Source: Parapristionchus giblindavisi (lineage: Eukaryota; Nematoda; Chromadorea; Rhabditida; Diplogasteridae). From it: 64,000 nucleotides of DNA. Each line of letters begins with the position of its first letter. Position 1 is the stretch's first letter. A program made the position numbers and the translations under genes. This document shows positions 13,938-27,110 of this stretch, piece after piece. The notes beneath the pieces are model-generated. The model worked only from the letters and a program-made list of their open reading frames with translations. It was not told the origin of the DNA and did not search any database. Location: NCBI GenBank assembly GCA_943737045.1, contig CALSFV010000041.1, forward strand, positions 620,001-684,000. Reading direction: 5' to 3'.

Positions 13938-14220
13938 AAACTAATTTCTTTCGTATTTACAATAAAATTAACGATTAATTGAAGTTCAGTTCAACTGAAA
14001 CAAGTTCATTATTTATCCATAAAATGCATGAAGCTGGCGGAATTCAATTCATTACAAACAGATGAATAAAATTTGTTGAAAAATATATATGCTATGATTA
14101 ATATACACATTTCAATCGTCATTATTGTTAGGTGCATAATTAAACAAGATCTATAGTATGTAGATCAGAACGATCTAATGTTTCGTATAATTTAGATATA
14201 CTAATTTAATTATGTATTTA

Positions 14221-17200
14221 TTATCGATCTCTCCGTGTCAATCGGTTGATACCGATTTCAATGAGTATGCTTATCGCTGCAATTACAAGCCCACAAGCGG
14301 CTAGGACGAAAATGCCAAAAACCGTCCAGAAATCTGAAGAATATCCGATTTAGTAATCTCTCCTTAAGATGAAAGTATTGCTTACTCAAAGGATCGGTTG
14401 GTCCGGGTGCATCGAATTCACCCTTGGGACACTTTGGCTGCAATTCACCCCAACTCCGTTCCTGAATTTCATTTTCCCTAATATCGTGTGTTAAAATATC
14501 GTGTTTTATAGTGTTCTTTCTAATGATAATTTGCTTTGAAAAACCTTGTGTGGAAGTACAACATAATAAAATTAGCGAAGAGAGGAGCACAAAAACGATT
14601 TCGTACCACAAAATATCTATTGTAAGCTTGATCGATCATCTGATAATTACTCATGATTTCTTTATTCAATACATCAATCCATGGACTATTTCGACGAAGA
14701 AGAAAGTGTGCGGAACGATAAGAAAGACCTTGAAAGTTTTAAGGATGAAATGAGAAGTATCCTAAAAAGGTTGGATGAAAAATTACGCAACCGAAAAATT
14801 ATACTGCGCTCAATGGATTTCAATCGAAAAACACACTCACTCACCTTCTGAGAACAAGAACGTATAGCATTGTGATTTGACAAGAAGCATAGTGGATGTG
14901 TCTTCTTGTGTCTGATAGATATACTTTCCATTATTAACAAGATTCAAGGCCCAATCATCATCCACTGGTTGAATCTAAACAAAAAACCCTTAAAATGTAT
15001 GTCGCCGATTGTTTGTTTCTTTGTATGTCGATTCGTCTGTCCTTGTCAGCGTTGTTACATTTGCCTTATGTGTCTACCCATCTTAAACTTGCGTTTTATT
15101 TCGCTAACATACACGTCTACGTAAATTTTGGAGAGGGTATGGACACAAATGTAAAAAAAACCCTGATAAATTTACTGTAAAACGATACGGTTATGGTAGC
15201 CATCTATTACAGATCGATGGTTACGATAACTTCTTACGGTATCCATATTGACAATCAAGGGTTTGCACTTAGGACGAAGCACACTGCACGTGTACGTTAG
15301 GCAAAAACAACGCTAGTATACGGAACGGTGTAAGCACGTAAGGCTAATTTAACGACACACTAGTTTTCATATAATTCATACCAGTGGATTAGACTCATTC
15401 GCTTCTCTCAATTCTCTGAACATTGTCTCTGTAGACAATGCGATCTCTTGAGCGAACCATCGACTCTCATCCGAAATCAGTTTGTACGTCCCACTTTTGA
15501 TTAAGCGTATCGCATCATTCTGGGACTGAAATAATATAATTTCTTATAAATGATTCCAGATAAATCAATAAAGGTGAAACCCGCGAATACAACGGTGTTG
15601 CATTCAGATTATGTCACTGTTCATTGATATGCAAGAAGTTGCAAGAAGTCATATGAGCAGTAGTAAACCTTTGGATTTGCTAGCCCATGGTCGAAACTTA
15701 TTGCCCAAATTCCACAAAAACAAGCCATTCCCTTGTGAAACGATTAATACGCAGAAATAGTGTAAAAGAAATAGTGCGCGGTATTTCAAATAACTCTATC
15801 TATCAAACTTTCCTCACAGAAAAATATCCTCTTCAGAAAATCTTCTTTTTTTTCTCTCTTTCCAATGTTACGATTTTCAATATCAATTTCCCTTTTACGA
15901 CTTATCAACACTTTTAAAAGCTTTTTTTTTCACAGAGATAGAGACTTTTGTATTTCTTTAAATGAGAAGTATTCTCTACTTTGATGGGAGAATTGTCAGG
16001 AGGCGCCAAGAGCGCTGTGAGTATTGCAGCCGTGTAGATGGCTGGTAGTAGACCAACTTGGAAGATGGAGAAGATTAATCGAACAAGGACACCTAAATAT
16101 TTCAATATTTCATTGCCTCTCTAGATTTAAAAGCACATAAAATTTCAATATTATTTGAATACGATTGCCTTTTGTAAATAATATTGCTAACTGTCATTTC
16201 ACCTGATTTGAAGTAGAAATTATGTGTCTGTCCATTCAGAAATTCTGCCATAACGTTCCATGAAAACTGAACAGCTTTTGTTTTTTTTAAAGATTTTTAG
16301 TATCAATACTTTCGAAACCAAAAATTTTATAATGAAGCAAGAACAATGCACATGTGTAGCTTACATATTCTCCTTTTCCTCTCTTCTGGCGTAAACCAAC
16401 GTCTACTTCAGCATATCCAATGACTGTCCAAATAAACATCTGAAGTTGAATAATCATTAGTGATCAGAGAGTTCATAGTGGGAATAAAAAAAGCGAGAAT
16501 GAATTGCTATAAGGTTTAAAGAAGGGGACCCTCGAGTTTTTTCGTGACTAAACTGGTCAGGCAGAACTATAGATCACAACTCCCTGAAAACAAAAACAAT
16601 TTTCTCTAAAATTTTATATGACTCGGAATACCGTAAGCCCGGGATTAAAGTTCGTTCATGTCCAGGGAAAGGCGCGAGTTTTTGAAAATATATAGAAAAT
16701 TGCAAACGGGGATAGAACCCGCGTGGAGAGGTTACGAACGCTGGCATGTAACCACTTAGCTATACACGCTTCTCTCTGAACCTCTCAATTCGATTAGAGA
16801 ACTTAAGGTCACTTCCTATCTCCCACGTTCTTCATGTCAATTGCACATCTCAAATCTCTTGGTTCCCCTTCTTTAAGTGATAACTTTAATACAACTTTAA
16901 TAACTTCATGAGTACATTTGCATGTCTATCTATGATCTATTCATATTATAATTTTAAAATTATAAATATAATGTGAGGACAACGCTCGTTTTTCACTTCC
17001 CAAAAAATATCAGAAAATTCAACAAAGCATGGTGGATCCTTTGAAGTGTGTGTATATTGATCCTTCGATATTCATTTTTGGACAGATCATTCTGTTGTGT
17101 GTAAGATGTGAAACTCCTCAGTGTTTACCTGAATTAAAAGTGCGAATAATATAGCCAACCATACAGTAGTTTGATACTGTCGTAGACAATTGAATATCAA

Positions 17201-18573
17201 TGTCCATAGAGTGGTTGGTATCTCTCGAACAATGAATACTGGCCTCACCTCAACAAAAATGTACAGGAAATTTTACAAAAAAAATTAAAAAAGTTAAATT
17301 AACATAACATTAATAATCTAAAATATTATTTCTTTTATCTAGCTTATCTTATTATCAGATCATAGCTTATCTGATCTTATCCTAGCTTAGCTTATTCTGT
17401 ATGTACAACTTCAATGTTGAAATTAACAGATTAGATTCACCCGCAAACTCTTTTATTTCGAAAACTTGTTTCACAATCACCACACAGCCACAGAAAAAGT
17501 GTACAATCTGTTTGAGTTTACCTGGGCTATGGGTACGGTAAAGTCGAAATATTGCAAGCGCAGAATTGATTTCTGGTAGAAAGTACAGACCAGATCAACA
17601 TCTCCCGATTGAACTCGTCCAAGAACACCAGTGAATGAACCATTGGGCTAATTGTTGAAAAAATATTTGTATACATATATTCAAAGTCGTGCAAAAAAAC
17701 AAGGAAAAACTATCTACCGAGTTTTATCTATATGGTTTGAAAATTATTACAGTAGACACTATTTATTTAGAAATATATGTGCCTCACCAGTAATTTTCCA
17801 AAATCGACGTAGTTTGCTTCACCAGATTCTATTACGTACTCGTATGAGATATTTCCCGATCGAAGAAGGACATCGATTATCTTAATAATTACGTGACGAA
17901 GAGTGAATGGTTGGCTTATTAAGACATTGGCTGTTTATATTATCTTATAAAATATATGTGCTACTCCTCTGGTATTTTGCCACTTAAAGTCTACTTAAAC
18001 TTTCCCACTTTAAGTAGACTTTAAGTAAACTTAAAGTGAGACGTAAGTCTACTAAAAGTGGTGTGGTATACTGTAATGCATTTCGTCAAATGTTCTTTCA
18101 CTTAAAGTTTACTTAAAGTCTACTTAAAGTCTGTGACGTAGTTTAAGTAGTCTTTAAGTGGCAAAATACCAGAGTCAACCATTCCTTCCAAAATCACCGA
18201 AAATCCACGCATGATCACGCCACTTGAAATTTTCAGTAAATTGGTCGATAAAAAACTCTTTGAAGGAAAAGAAGAATTGAGCAAGATGATATTGTTAACC
18301 TCTAAACACCATCCAGGATACATACATGACGGAGATCGATCAACTCGTGGTGCATTTGGGCATGACATGTTGGCCTGAACTTGTTTAGTTACAATATCGC
18401 CAACGAATTATTCCCTCTGGCCACTTTCTCACTTTCTTTGTGTTTGAGAATGATGAGATCCTAATGTTCTTTTAGGAAAACAATTGTCTTGATGGCATTT
18501 TTAAAAACAAATTTTTAAAAGTGAATACCTCTGGGTACACATCAAGGAGAAGAATTCGGAGTGGAGCCTCCAT
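14221..18573 (-). CDS. Ionotropic-glutamate-receptor-like channel, 430 aa, 13 exons
   Basis: Predicted ligand-gated cation channel subunit of the iGluR/IR superfamily in the plasma membrane. Exons (minus strand): 18529-18573, 18300-18374, 17788-17880, 17522-17647, 17129-17248, 16365-16439, 16203-16266, 15980-16092, 15382-15525, 14845-14974, 14610-14728, 14386-14461, 14221-14333;1293 bp in total, phases consistent. Order: S1 half of the binding domain (about residues 1-125, with NGSFTGVLGRVQSGDVDLVC), membrane helix 1, a short pore segment, a helix ending YTAAILTALLAP (where classical iGluRs have SYTANLAAFL), S2 half (IRLIKSGTYKLISDESRWFA), then a final helix. There is no amino-terminal domain, and no signal peptide at the chosen ATG, so an upstream exon is possible. 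Eleven of the 13 exons have exactly the same lengths as the paralogue at 22811-26028; only the first and last differ. Confidence 0.88.
16512..16790 (-). mobile_element. tRNA-derived SINE
   Basis: On the minus strand a tRNA-like head has an A box (TAGCTAAGTGG) and a B box (GGTTCTATCCC). It is followed by a body with CGCGCCTTTCCCTGG, then TGATCTATAGTTCTGCCTG and a tail GTCACGAAAAAACTCGAGGG. The body recurs at 28868-29142, about 19080-19140 and about 25535-25640. It lies in intron 5 of the minus-strand receptor gene, in the gene's orientation. Confidence 0.75.
17967..18174. repeat. 208-bp inverted-repeat element in an intron
   Basis: Ends CTCTGGTATTTTGCCACTTA and its complement (…TAAGTGGCAAAATACCAGAG) bound repeated CTTAAAGT/ACTTTAAG words that can fold into several hairpins. 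It lies in intron 2 of the minus-strand ionotropic receptor. No target duplication is obvious. Confidence 0.75.
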
Positions 18574-19776
18574 TCAAGTCTATACCTACTGTCAAAATAC
18601 TGATTTTCTTACATGTGCCTATTTGGAAATGTTCAGTAATTACGAAACACGAGCATGTTATTCTATGGAAAAAGGGTAGAAGCACTAAAAAGGCAAAAGT
18701 GAAGGACAAAACCGTTGAAATACGATCTCTCAAGGAGTTTGGTGGGAAGTTAACTGAAGATGCACAAGTATTGATGTTGATATATGTACCATGATATCAT
18801 ATTCAACAATTGCTCGTAGCTTGGTCATGTATAGAGTTGTTAGCGTATTCTAGGAATTGTTAAGACAAGATGTCCATAGGAAAGGATTAGTTTAATGTAT
18901 ATTTATATTTTTTTATTATAATATAGTGATAACCATGAATGAGCTATCGTTTTCCAAACATTTAAATAAGGGCAAAGAACATGATCTCACCGGTTTAGCA
19001 ATGAACTTTCAGCTCTGATTATGTTACTAGAGACATCTGCAAGTTGAGAGAAATGATTACTTTATATTCAGTAAGATGTGATCTATGGTTCTGTCTGAAC
19101 TTCAGTCACGAGAAAAACTCAAGGCACCCTTTCTTTAACTAGAATCATCTGCATTTCACATACATTTTTGTGATAATACTCATGAATGCACAACGAGTGT
19201 TTATGGGAATTAAATTGCTCGAATAGGGTATTATATTAAATATATGTATTTATATATATTATCCACGTAATATCGAAAAGAAGTACGAATAACTTCAGGA
19301 TATACAGAAATCATGACAGATGTAATGAGTGATAATGAGTTCTGACATAATGAAATAACAATTATGGTGGATGCATAGGATCAATGAACCCACATATATA
19401 TCATTAGTAACCAGACAATCATTATGTCCTCAAATGGATATCGACATTATTGTCTCCATTTTGAATAACCATGATTATTGCTATGTGTAACTGTTGTTCA
19501 CACCGTTTTATGTTCCCTTTCTACACTGATAATGGGTATTCATTGTGTTAGCTCTACGACTTTCTGGTCACAAATTCCAGTTTTTGCGGTCTCGAACATT
19601 TTTAAATATGAATCCTTGAGTAACCCAATTTAAGAAAAATATAACGCGAATAGAATGCGGAATCATACGTCATTGAGATATGGATTCGAATATGATCGTG
19701 ATTATATGATTATGGATATATTCATCGCGTGAGTTATCCATCACAAAACATAAACTTTATCATAATATTTGCTCAG
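18574..19776. other. Intergenic interval with a SINE fragment
   Basis: Between the minus-strand receptor start and the first recognised exon of the serpentine receptor. 19080-19140 is a plus-strand fragment of the 3' half of the SINE (TGATCTATGGTTCTGTCTGA, then GTCACGAGAAAAACTCAAGG). The first coding exon of the downstream receptor and both promoters should lie here, but I could not fix them. Confidence 0.5.
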
Positions 19777-22436
19777 ATGTTCCAAATATTTTGCTATTCT
19801 GTCATCTTTAACAATTCATCCAGCTATTATTTATTTCCTACTAAGAAAAGATTCAGCAATGCGAACTGACATTCGTTTGGGTCATCTTGCAAATGAGGTA
19901 ACTTAGATACTGTTTGTCCATGTTTATTTTGTATTTCTTTAAATGAGAAGTATTCTCTACTTTGATCGGAGAATTTTGACATAATAATAGTCATACAAAT
20001 ATTTGATACCAGTATTACAGATTACGCTGATGTTCAATGAACTATGGCTCAGTGTTTTCTTTCAATTCACTACAGCATTGCCATATGCAGGCTTATATTG
20101 TGGAGATCCAGTTTGTAGAATTGGACTGTCTAAAGTTCTGCTTATAGTTAGTATTTAATCAATTCCTACTTGAAAAAATATTTTTAAATTTAAAAAAATA
20201 GGGCATTATCGCATTTACGGTTCTTTCCGTCAATCCTTCATTTGAATTTCTTGTGGTTCGAACTCATCAAATGATAACGGGAGGAGTTGGACACTCAATA
20301 ATCCTTTCTAAGAAGTTTGTTAATATTCTACATCAAATATACAATAATGTATAGCACTCAAATCATGATGGCTGTTATTCATCTCTCAATTATGGTGGCA
20401 AATTTAATCGGGTTCATAGTATTTGGCCAAGACATCCCTGAAGCTGATACAATATCACAAGTACACATTATATTATAAAATGATTTGAACCATTATTCTA
20501 AATTTGAAGGAACCAGAACTTCAATTTTTATCAAGGACTGGGGGTACTCTATTTATATTCGGTTCTGCTGATGGCAATCCACAACTTTTCAAATATGGTT
20601 TGTTCAACAATTATAATATTATTTTATATGAATATATGTTGGCGCCAGAGTTTCTAGACAGACGTTGCTTCCGATATTAAATGATAGACGAGATCTTTTG
20701 AAGTGAAGTGGCTGTACCTGAAAAGACTGCAAAATGGTTTTTAAACACAAATATATTAAAGCGCGATTTTGATTAAAAAAAGCAAACAATTCAAAAATGA
20801 GGAATTCATGGTGTGGTGTGCCTATTGACCTGAAATAAATGTTTGAATGTTTCTTCAACTAACAGTAATTTCATTGTCTCTAAACAATTCCTTAAAGGTA
20901 TGTATACCCCGAGCTGATTTTAATATTCGCACAAGACAAATGCGACTGATCTCTTTAAAAATAACATGTCGTAATAGATAAAATAATCTAAAATTTTTGA
21001 AGAAATTTACATAATGAGTGTAACACTTTTATCTATTGGAACCGTTGTTGTAATTCTTCTTACGAACGGATTGATCAAATTAAACTCAATCAAGGTATAT
21101 CCATTTCTCGTTTTTTTCTTTGTTCTCGTATATTATTACATGATTGTTACAGACCATAGCTAGTATTTCCGAGAGCTCTCAAACTATGCAAAATCGATTG
21201 TTCAAAGTTGTCAACGCACAAGTATTCTTCCTGTTCGTGAATAACTGCAGTCGAATGGTTTTTTTTTCAGATGACTGGAGCAGTTTTCTGTTATATAATT
21301 CCAATGAGTGCATTAGCATTCTTCATGATGAATGGGAATATGAACTTACCACCCTTGTTTTTCGCAATAGGGCGTCTTGTATTTCAAGTACGATCTACTT
21401 TTGCTATTGTGAAAATCAAATTAACTATTTCAGATTTTATTTTCGTTAAATCCTACCTGCAATTCTGTCGTTTTTCTTGCAAAATCACCACGTTATAGAA
21501 AGGTTTATCATATCATGATGATAAAAAACATTAGAAAGAATCGACCGAAGTGGAAAATGGTTGTCATTAAAAGTATTGTCGACTAAGTGCCGGATTATGC
21601 GCGCTTATTGGTCACTCATGTGTAGTATGTGTAGCATATTGTGTACCTTTATGTGATTCTGTTTAAGTTTGTTTCGTGATCTCTGCTTTAGAATGAGATA
21701 CGACGCATAATGATTCAAATGCTCTTCCTTAAATCTTATGGTGTACCTGATAAACATTTTTTGCAAAATTTAAAATTTCAGCTTTCCACTTTTTGCGCAA
21801 ATATCTCTAAAAGTTTCAAAAGAATGATCTCGTTTATTGTAGATTATGAAAGAGGCTAGCTTTTATGGCGATATGACCAAAAGTCTTCAAAAGTTGCTAA
21901 CCTGAAACGATATTTTCAATCGATCACATTTGACCCTACCCCTGGTTCGATTCCCGCACAACGTTATAACGTTTCTGCAAGTTGTTACAAACTATTTACC
22001 TCATCTTTTTTTAAATTGTTTTATCGCCATTTACCAACATTTTCCCGTATTTTTGCAGCGCGTGTGTTAAAAAATATTTTTTTTTCAATTGGAATGCAAC
22101 TTTTGAAACCAATTTTTGAAATATCTCCCTCATGCCTAGTCATTCATATGGGTCGCCTTCAGAATTTTTTTCCGTCGCAACTAGTGCTTTCCTTGTCAGA
22201 TGAAACAAATCGTAAACGGCTTTAAAATGAAAAAAAGGATATAATTGCAAAAGAAGTTTAAAAATCTTACCATTGACAATGAAACATTCTAGGAGATGGC
22301 GACATGGCCAACACTATTGTGGGACAAACTTCTATCACGACTATCGCCTGCCTATCGAGACAAATTGAATGCATCCAAAGAACTACCTGTTGTACCAAGA
22401 GTATCATCTTCGAATGTTTCCATCACCATATTCTAA
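19777..22436 (+). CDS. Serpentine (7TM) chemoreceptor, srh/sri-like, 5' exon missing
   Basis: Nematode chemosensory G-protein-coupled receptor. Exons: 19777-19897, 20021-20146, 20202-20314, 20355-20460, 20510-20597, 21003-21094, 21153-21221, 21271-21387, 21434-21502, 22293-22436. With two bases from a missing first exon they give about 348 codons in consistent phase. Features in order: TM1 ending IHPAIIYFLLRKDS, the TALPYAGLYCGDPVCR loop reminiscent of srh/sri receptors, a SSQTMQNRLFKVVNAQ cytoplasmic segment before TM6, and TM7 ending NPTCNSVVFLAKSPRYRK. The last exon encodes a short tail ending SITIF. An alternative end without the last splice stops at 21586 with a lysine-rich tail. It sits between two inverted ionotropic receptor paralogues. 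Confidence 0.78.
19930..19972 (+). repeat. Near-identical 45-bp segment shared with 15948-15993
   Basis: TTGTATTTCTTTAAATGAGA followed by AGTATTCTCTACTTTGAT occurs here, in the first visible intron of the serpentine receptor, and at the exon 8/intron 8 boundary of the minus-strand ionotropic receptor. Identity far exceeds that of the surroundings, which indicates recent local copying. Confidence 0.75.
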
Positions 22437-22810
22437 TTTAAGTATATTTTCATCATTTGACATTCATTTGCCATGTTTTAATGAATTAACATTGAACTTC
22501 ATTGCTGTAACAATAAAATAAATGTAGACCCCGAATCTTACGAAACAAAGAGATGAGCTTTGCGCATACTGTCTAAATGTCGCATCGACTTAAAAAGAAT
22601 ACATGTTTCTATTTTTTGTGGAATAATATTATTTATGTATCATCGCATTACCGATTCCAAGAGCGTCGAGACACATTCATTCTTTTGCTATTCAGTTACA
22701 TACATTTCTCACACTTTGAGAAGAAAGACACTAGAAGTTTCATGTTTATCATCGTTAACACATTTTCTTCTGCATTATAGTAGTTCATTTATATTTCATT
22801 CTATGATTCA

Positions 22811-25800
22811 ATGATGGATCACCCTCTTCGAGTTCTCATTGTGGACAATTATCCGGAGGTATTTCGATCAATTCCTATTTAATTTAGCAATGCGAATCTG
22901 AAAATTCCAGGCGAACATGACCTGCAAGAATGCTCCTAATTTCGAACCATCTCCCGATTGCCCATTCCCCGGCTTTTGTTTGGAGGTAAAAAGATTTTTT
23001 AAATTCGTTCAAATGCTCTTTTTTCTAGCATAATTTAAATTGAATGTTTAAAACCCTTCGTATCAAAACAAAATCAGTAAGATTTGTATTTAATGATGCA
23101 TTGAAGATAATGGATGTCCTTTTACGATCATCTAATATCACACATGAATATGTAATCGATTCATTGGAACGAGATTATATCGATTGGGGAAAGTTACTTG
23201 TAAGATGAGCAATTTTTTTCCAAATTTCACTTTTTAATTTTCCACCTTCGTTGATTTACTTTGTCTAAGATTCCTATCTCAATGTTTAAAAAAAACTCAA
23301 TTAATGGATTGCTTTAGATAAGACAATAAATTGATATTTTCAGCCAAATGGTACGTTTACTGGAGTATTCGGACGAATTCAATCAGGCGAAGTGGACATA
23401 GTGTGTTCCTTCAATCAAAAATCGGTTGCACGACTCAAATATTTCGACTTCACTGTGGCAGTCTCACAGGTTACGTGTATATTCATTTCAATAATCCAAA
23501 TTTTTAAATTCAGGTCAAGCCTGCCTTCATAGTGCGAGAGGTTCCAATTACTATTTGGACATTGTTATTCAATTGTCTTCGACCCTTCGACACTGGTGTA
23601 TGGATATCAATTCTGTTTTCAATTATTCTTCAGGTTCGCGAGGAAAATATCTCAATGGAATCTGTAACGCTCTACAAGAAAGCTACGAAAAGCAAAGTAA
23701 AGTTACTTTCTTTCAGATGTTAGCGTGGACAATTATCGGTCGTGCAGAGGTGGATGTAGGTATAAGAAAGACTATCAGTAACGGAGACTATGTAAGTGTT
23801 GCTTCTTCTTTTGCAGTAAAATTTTTTCATGTAGATTTTATCGATTTCAACGCTTGTTTTATTATTGCATGAACAAAGTTCCCCAAATTCCACATAAAAT
23901 TATAATATTTTTCACAGTTTTCTTGGGCAGTTATAGAAGAGTTTCTCAACGATGCATCGCATCCATTTCGCTTCAAGTCAGGTAAAAATCAATTGTAAAC
24001 CTGAATTATAAAATCACGCGTTCTCATATTGTTTACAATTTCATATCTATCATTATTGATTGTCAGGAATCATCGTTCGATTGATCTTTTCCATTTTTCA
24101 AGTTGGACTTCTTCCAGCAATGTATACTGCAGCTATACTCACAGCACTCGTGACTCCTGTGAATAATGATCCAATCAAGGTTAACGAAAAATTGAAAATT
24201 TCATTGCTATCGTATCACTAATTATAATGAGTTAATCGATCGACAACATTTCAGTCGAAATATGATGCCATTCGGCTAATACAATCGGGAACGTACAAGT
24301 TGATCTCAGATCAGAGTCGATGGTTTGCACAAGAAATTGAATTATCGTCGGATGCGTTTTTCACTGAATTGAGAGAAGCAATAAAGATGAATCCATTGGT
24401 ATGTTAAAGCTTTTAAAACATTGCTCGTGAGACATACACATATTTGTGAAATTGTTACACTAACAATGAATGTTGTCAAATCGTCCTTTATTTTATGCCA
24501 CATACATACTCAGCTTGTATGAAAAGAAATACTACTTGACAATTACTATTTTCAAAATGACATTTTTAGATTCAACCAGTGGATGATGAATGGGCGTTGA
24601 ATCTTATCAATAAAGGAAAGTACATGTTTCAAACGCAGATAGAAGGATCTGCTATGCCACTTGTAAAAACTCAGTGCTTCATATTTCTGTTTGCGGAAGG
24701 TACAATAATCTCAATAATATTATTATAATATAGTAGGGATCCGCAAATGTGCATTCGTGCGAAATGATTTTTAAACTGAAAATGAAAGAAAAGTCGTGCG
24801 CACGACTTCATTATTATAATTGAGCATTCATTCGTGCAAATTAATGCATTTGACTCATTCTGATTCATTTTCATTCATAAAATTGGTAAAATTGGTGGTT
24901 GGTCTGTCATGTCTATTGCACGAATGGGCACGAAAAATGCGTCATAATTGTGCAGAATGACTTTTCATCATTTTTATTTCGTTCATGATCGTACCGGCTG
25001 TGCATTTGCACGAATGCGGATCCCTATAATATAGTATAGAAATAATAATAATAATAAGAACAATATTTTTTAATGAACAAAACGATAATCGGCAAAAAAG
25101 TGGTAATTCGAATTTAAAAAAATAAATGCTGCTTTTGAAAGAAGTCGCAATTGTGAGATCACTTTGCTAGAATGACCAAATGAGGGAGGGCGGAATATCT
25201 AAATAATATGCAAACCATTTTTTCCTTATTTCTAACAACAACCATGTCAGGACTACCCCACCGTTCTTCTCATTTGTTGCTAAGGCGTGGAAGTCCATGG
25301 ATCGATATTCTGAATAAAGCGATTATGCTGAACTATCCAATGATCGATCAAACTTATAATCGATATTTTGTAGTAAGAATTTATTTGCGAAGGCTTAAAG
25401 ATGGAGTCCCACGAATATTTTAGTGAACAAACTGTGAATACAGAAAGATAGCAAAAGCTATTCTGCATACTGTATATAAATTATTTTATGCTAATTCTGC
25501 TTATTGGTCGGTAGAATAATGAATGAATCATTCTAGATGGTGCAGGCAAAGGCGCGAAATTTTGAAAATAAGGAAGTTCTCCAATAGGTTTCGAACGCGC
25601 GTCGTTATGTTAACTAGAAAGCGCTTTTGCCACTACGAAAAGGGATAGATGAATGGCCATGCTAATTTCTTGCACATCATATATCCTTTGCATAACCGTT
25701 ATGGTACTGATTTGCATCGACATCCGAGGACCTCCATCATTAAAAATTCTTTTGATTCTCTTAGAAGCGGTCACTTGATGATGGTCACAAGAATTGTCCG

Positions 25801-26028
25801 AAGGACGAATTTGCAGTACCAGGACCCACCGATCCTCTCAGTACATTAATTATGATCAATATATTTTTGTATTAATCTTTTTTTCCAGATTTTTGGTCAG
25901 TCTTCGGCATTTTTGCCCTAGGCGCTTGTGGATTGGTAATTTCAACGATTGGAATTATCATGGAAATATTGATTTATCATTCAATAAATAAGTATCGGCA
26001 AGTGATGAATACAAAGCAACAGTGTTAG
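22811..26028 (+). CDS. Ionotropic-glutamate-receptor-like channel, 440 aa, 13 exons
   Basis: Inverted paralogue of the gene at 14221-18573. Exons: 22811-22858, 22911-22985, 23107-23199, 23344-23469, 23514-23633, 23717-23791, 23918-23981, 24067-24179, 24255-24398, 24570-24699, 25251-25369, 25765-25840, 25889-26028; 1323 bp in total. S1 contains NGTFTGVFGRIQSGEVDIVC. TM1 is around VPITIWTLLF and GVWISILFSIILQ. The pore-side segment is MLAWTIIGRAEVDVG, then a helix with MYTAAILTALVTP. S2 has SGTYKLISDQSRWF, and the final helix GIFALGACGLVISTIGI is followed by a short basic tail. It lacks an amino-terminal domain, as in short nematode and insect IRs. Introns 10 and 11 carry a hAT MITE and a SINE fragment that the paralogue lacks at those places. 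A signal-peptide exon upstream was not identified. Confidence 0.9.
24734..25026. mobile_element. 293-bp hAT MITE
   Basis: Ends TAGGGATCCGCA and TGCGGATCCCTA are flanked by a perfect 8-bp duplication TAATATAG (24726-24733 and 25027-25034). Internal GCATTCGTGC/GCACGAATG words are inverted. It is inserted in intron 10 of the plus-strand ionotropic receptor, which is otherwise small, and does not disturb the splice sites. Confidence 0.92.
25535..25640 (-). mobile_element. Truncated tRNA-derived SINE
   Basis: On the minus strand an A-box-like TAGTGGCAAAAGCG, a B box GCGTTCGAAACC and body start TTTTCAAAATTTCGCGCCTT match the SINE at 16512-16790. It stops just inside the body. It lies antisense in intron 11 of the host gene. 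Confidence 0.65.
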
Positions 26029-27110
26029 CAGGACTGTATTATCCATTTGATGTTTCAACTTAAATTTAGCCTCTAAATAAGTTGAAAACACTCATTATCA
26101 GTCATATTCACTGTATTTTGGAATGAAAATTCCATTATTGTTATATCTCTGTTTGTAATCTATATTGGAAAATCTATACTTATATATAAAAATTTTTTCA
26201 GGATGATAAAACATTAGTCACTCAATAATTTTATTTTATTTCTTATCTCTCAAAGTTAAACGCGACGTTATTTCTTACGAAATTATACTTTTTGTTTACG
26301 TAGAGAATATGTAACCACGTCAAATTTCTACTGAATAAATTCGAATTTAAGAAATTTACAATGCACTATCGCATGGCTATCCGTGATGATCCTTTGATCA
26401 TCCGTTTTGAAATGCTTGCATGAATGAATATTATCAATACCTATCTTCGGATAATATTATATCGCCCTAATATTTTGCTATTGATGGAATATCATAAGCA
26501 CTTCATTACCTATATTCGACTGTTTCGGTATATTTTATTATAAAAGATATCGGATCATTATTATTGATATTCTCATCACTAGTAAGAGTCCTTTACTTGA
26601 CAGTTCTTACTTCATATTCTGCATCTCAACTGATTATCCACATTTGAAAATTTGAGCTGAAATATTTTATTTCAATTTTGACAGTTTCAGAAGCTGGTCA
26701 TTTACACTAGATTATCAGTAAAGAAATGTTCAGTGAACCATGAACGGGTTCATCATTTCCTCTGATCTTATTCGTTTATTATAGGCGAAACAAAGTATTT
26801 GAGTACAGATGCTGTGAGTACATATATTTCGTTAGACCACAAAATTATGTTATTTTGATTTTAAAAAGTGTGTGAAGCGAAGAGGCTTTTAATCTGTCTT
26901 TTTTCGGCTCCATTTCGGTAACATCTTTTTTTCAGGTGACCTACACAAAGGATCTTTCCAAAATCATGAATCTTCCACAAGCGCGAATTATTCTTATGTG
27001 AAATGTCTTCGTTTTGATTTTGCATCATAAAATGGCGATACGATCTACAAAGTCATAACTACAGTTTTAATGATCAATATTGATTGTGAAAAAATGGGGA
27101 AGAGAATATA
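26029..27110. other. No gene recognised
   Basis: AT-rich interval between the ionotropic receptor and the Tc1-like element. It would hold the receptor's 3' UTR. Nothing else is supported. Confidence 0.5.

Noticed and set aside
21503..21586. Short tail of the serpentine receptor ending at 21586
   Set aside because: Possible, but the lysine-rich tail is less plausible than splicing at 21502 to the open, in-phase exon 22293-22436 with a good acceptor; kept only as an alternative.
21945..21965. B-box-like GGTTCGATTCCC near 21945
   Set aside because: No A box at the right distance and no body similarity to the SINE family.
23634..23716. Read-through of intron 5 in the plus-strand ionotropic receptor
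   Set aside because: The 83-base stretch carries good splice signals, and removing it matches the exon structure of the paralogue exactly.
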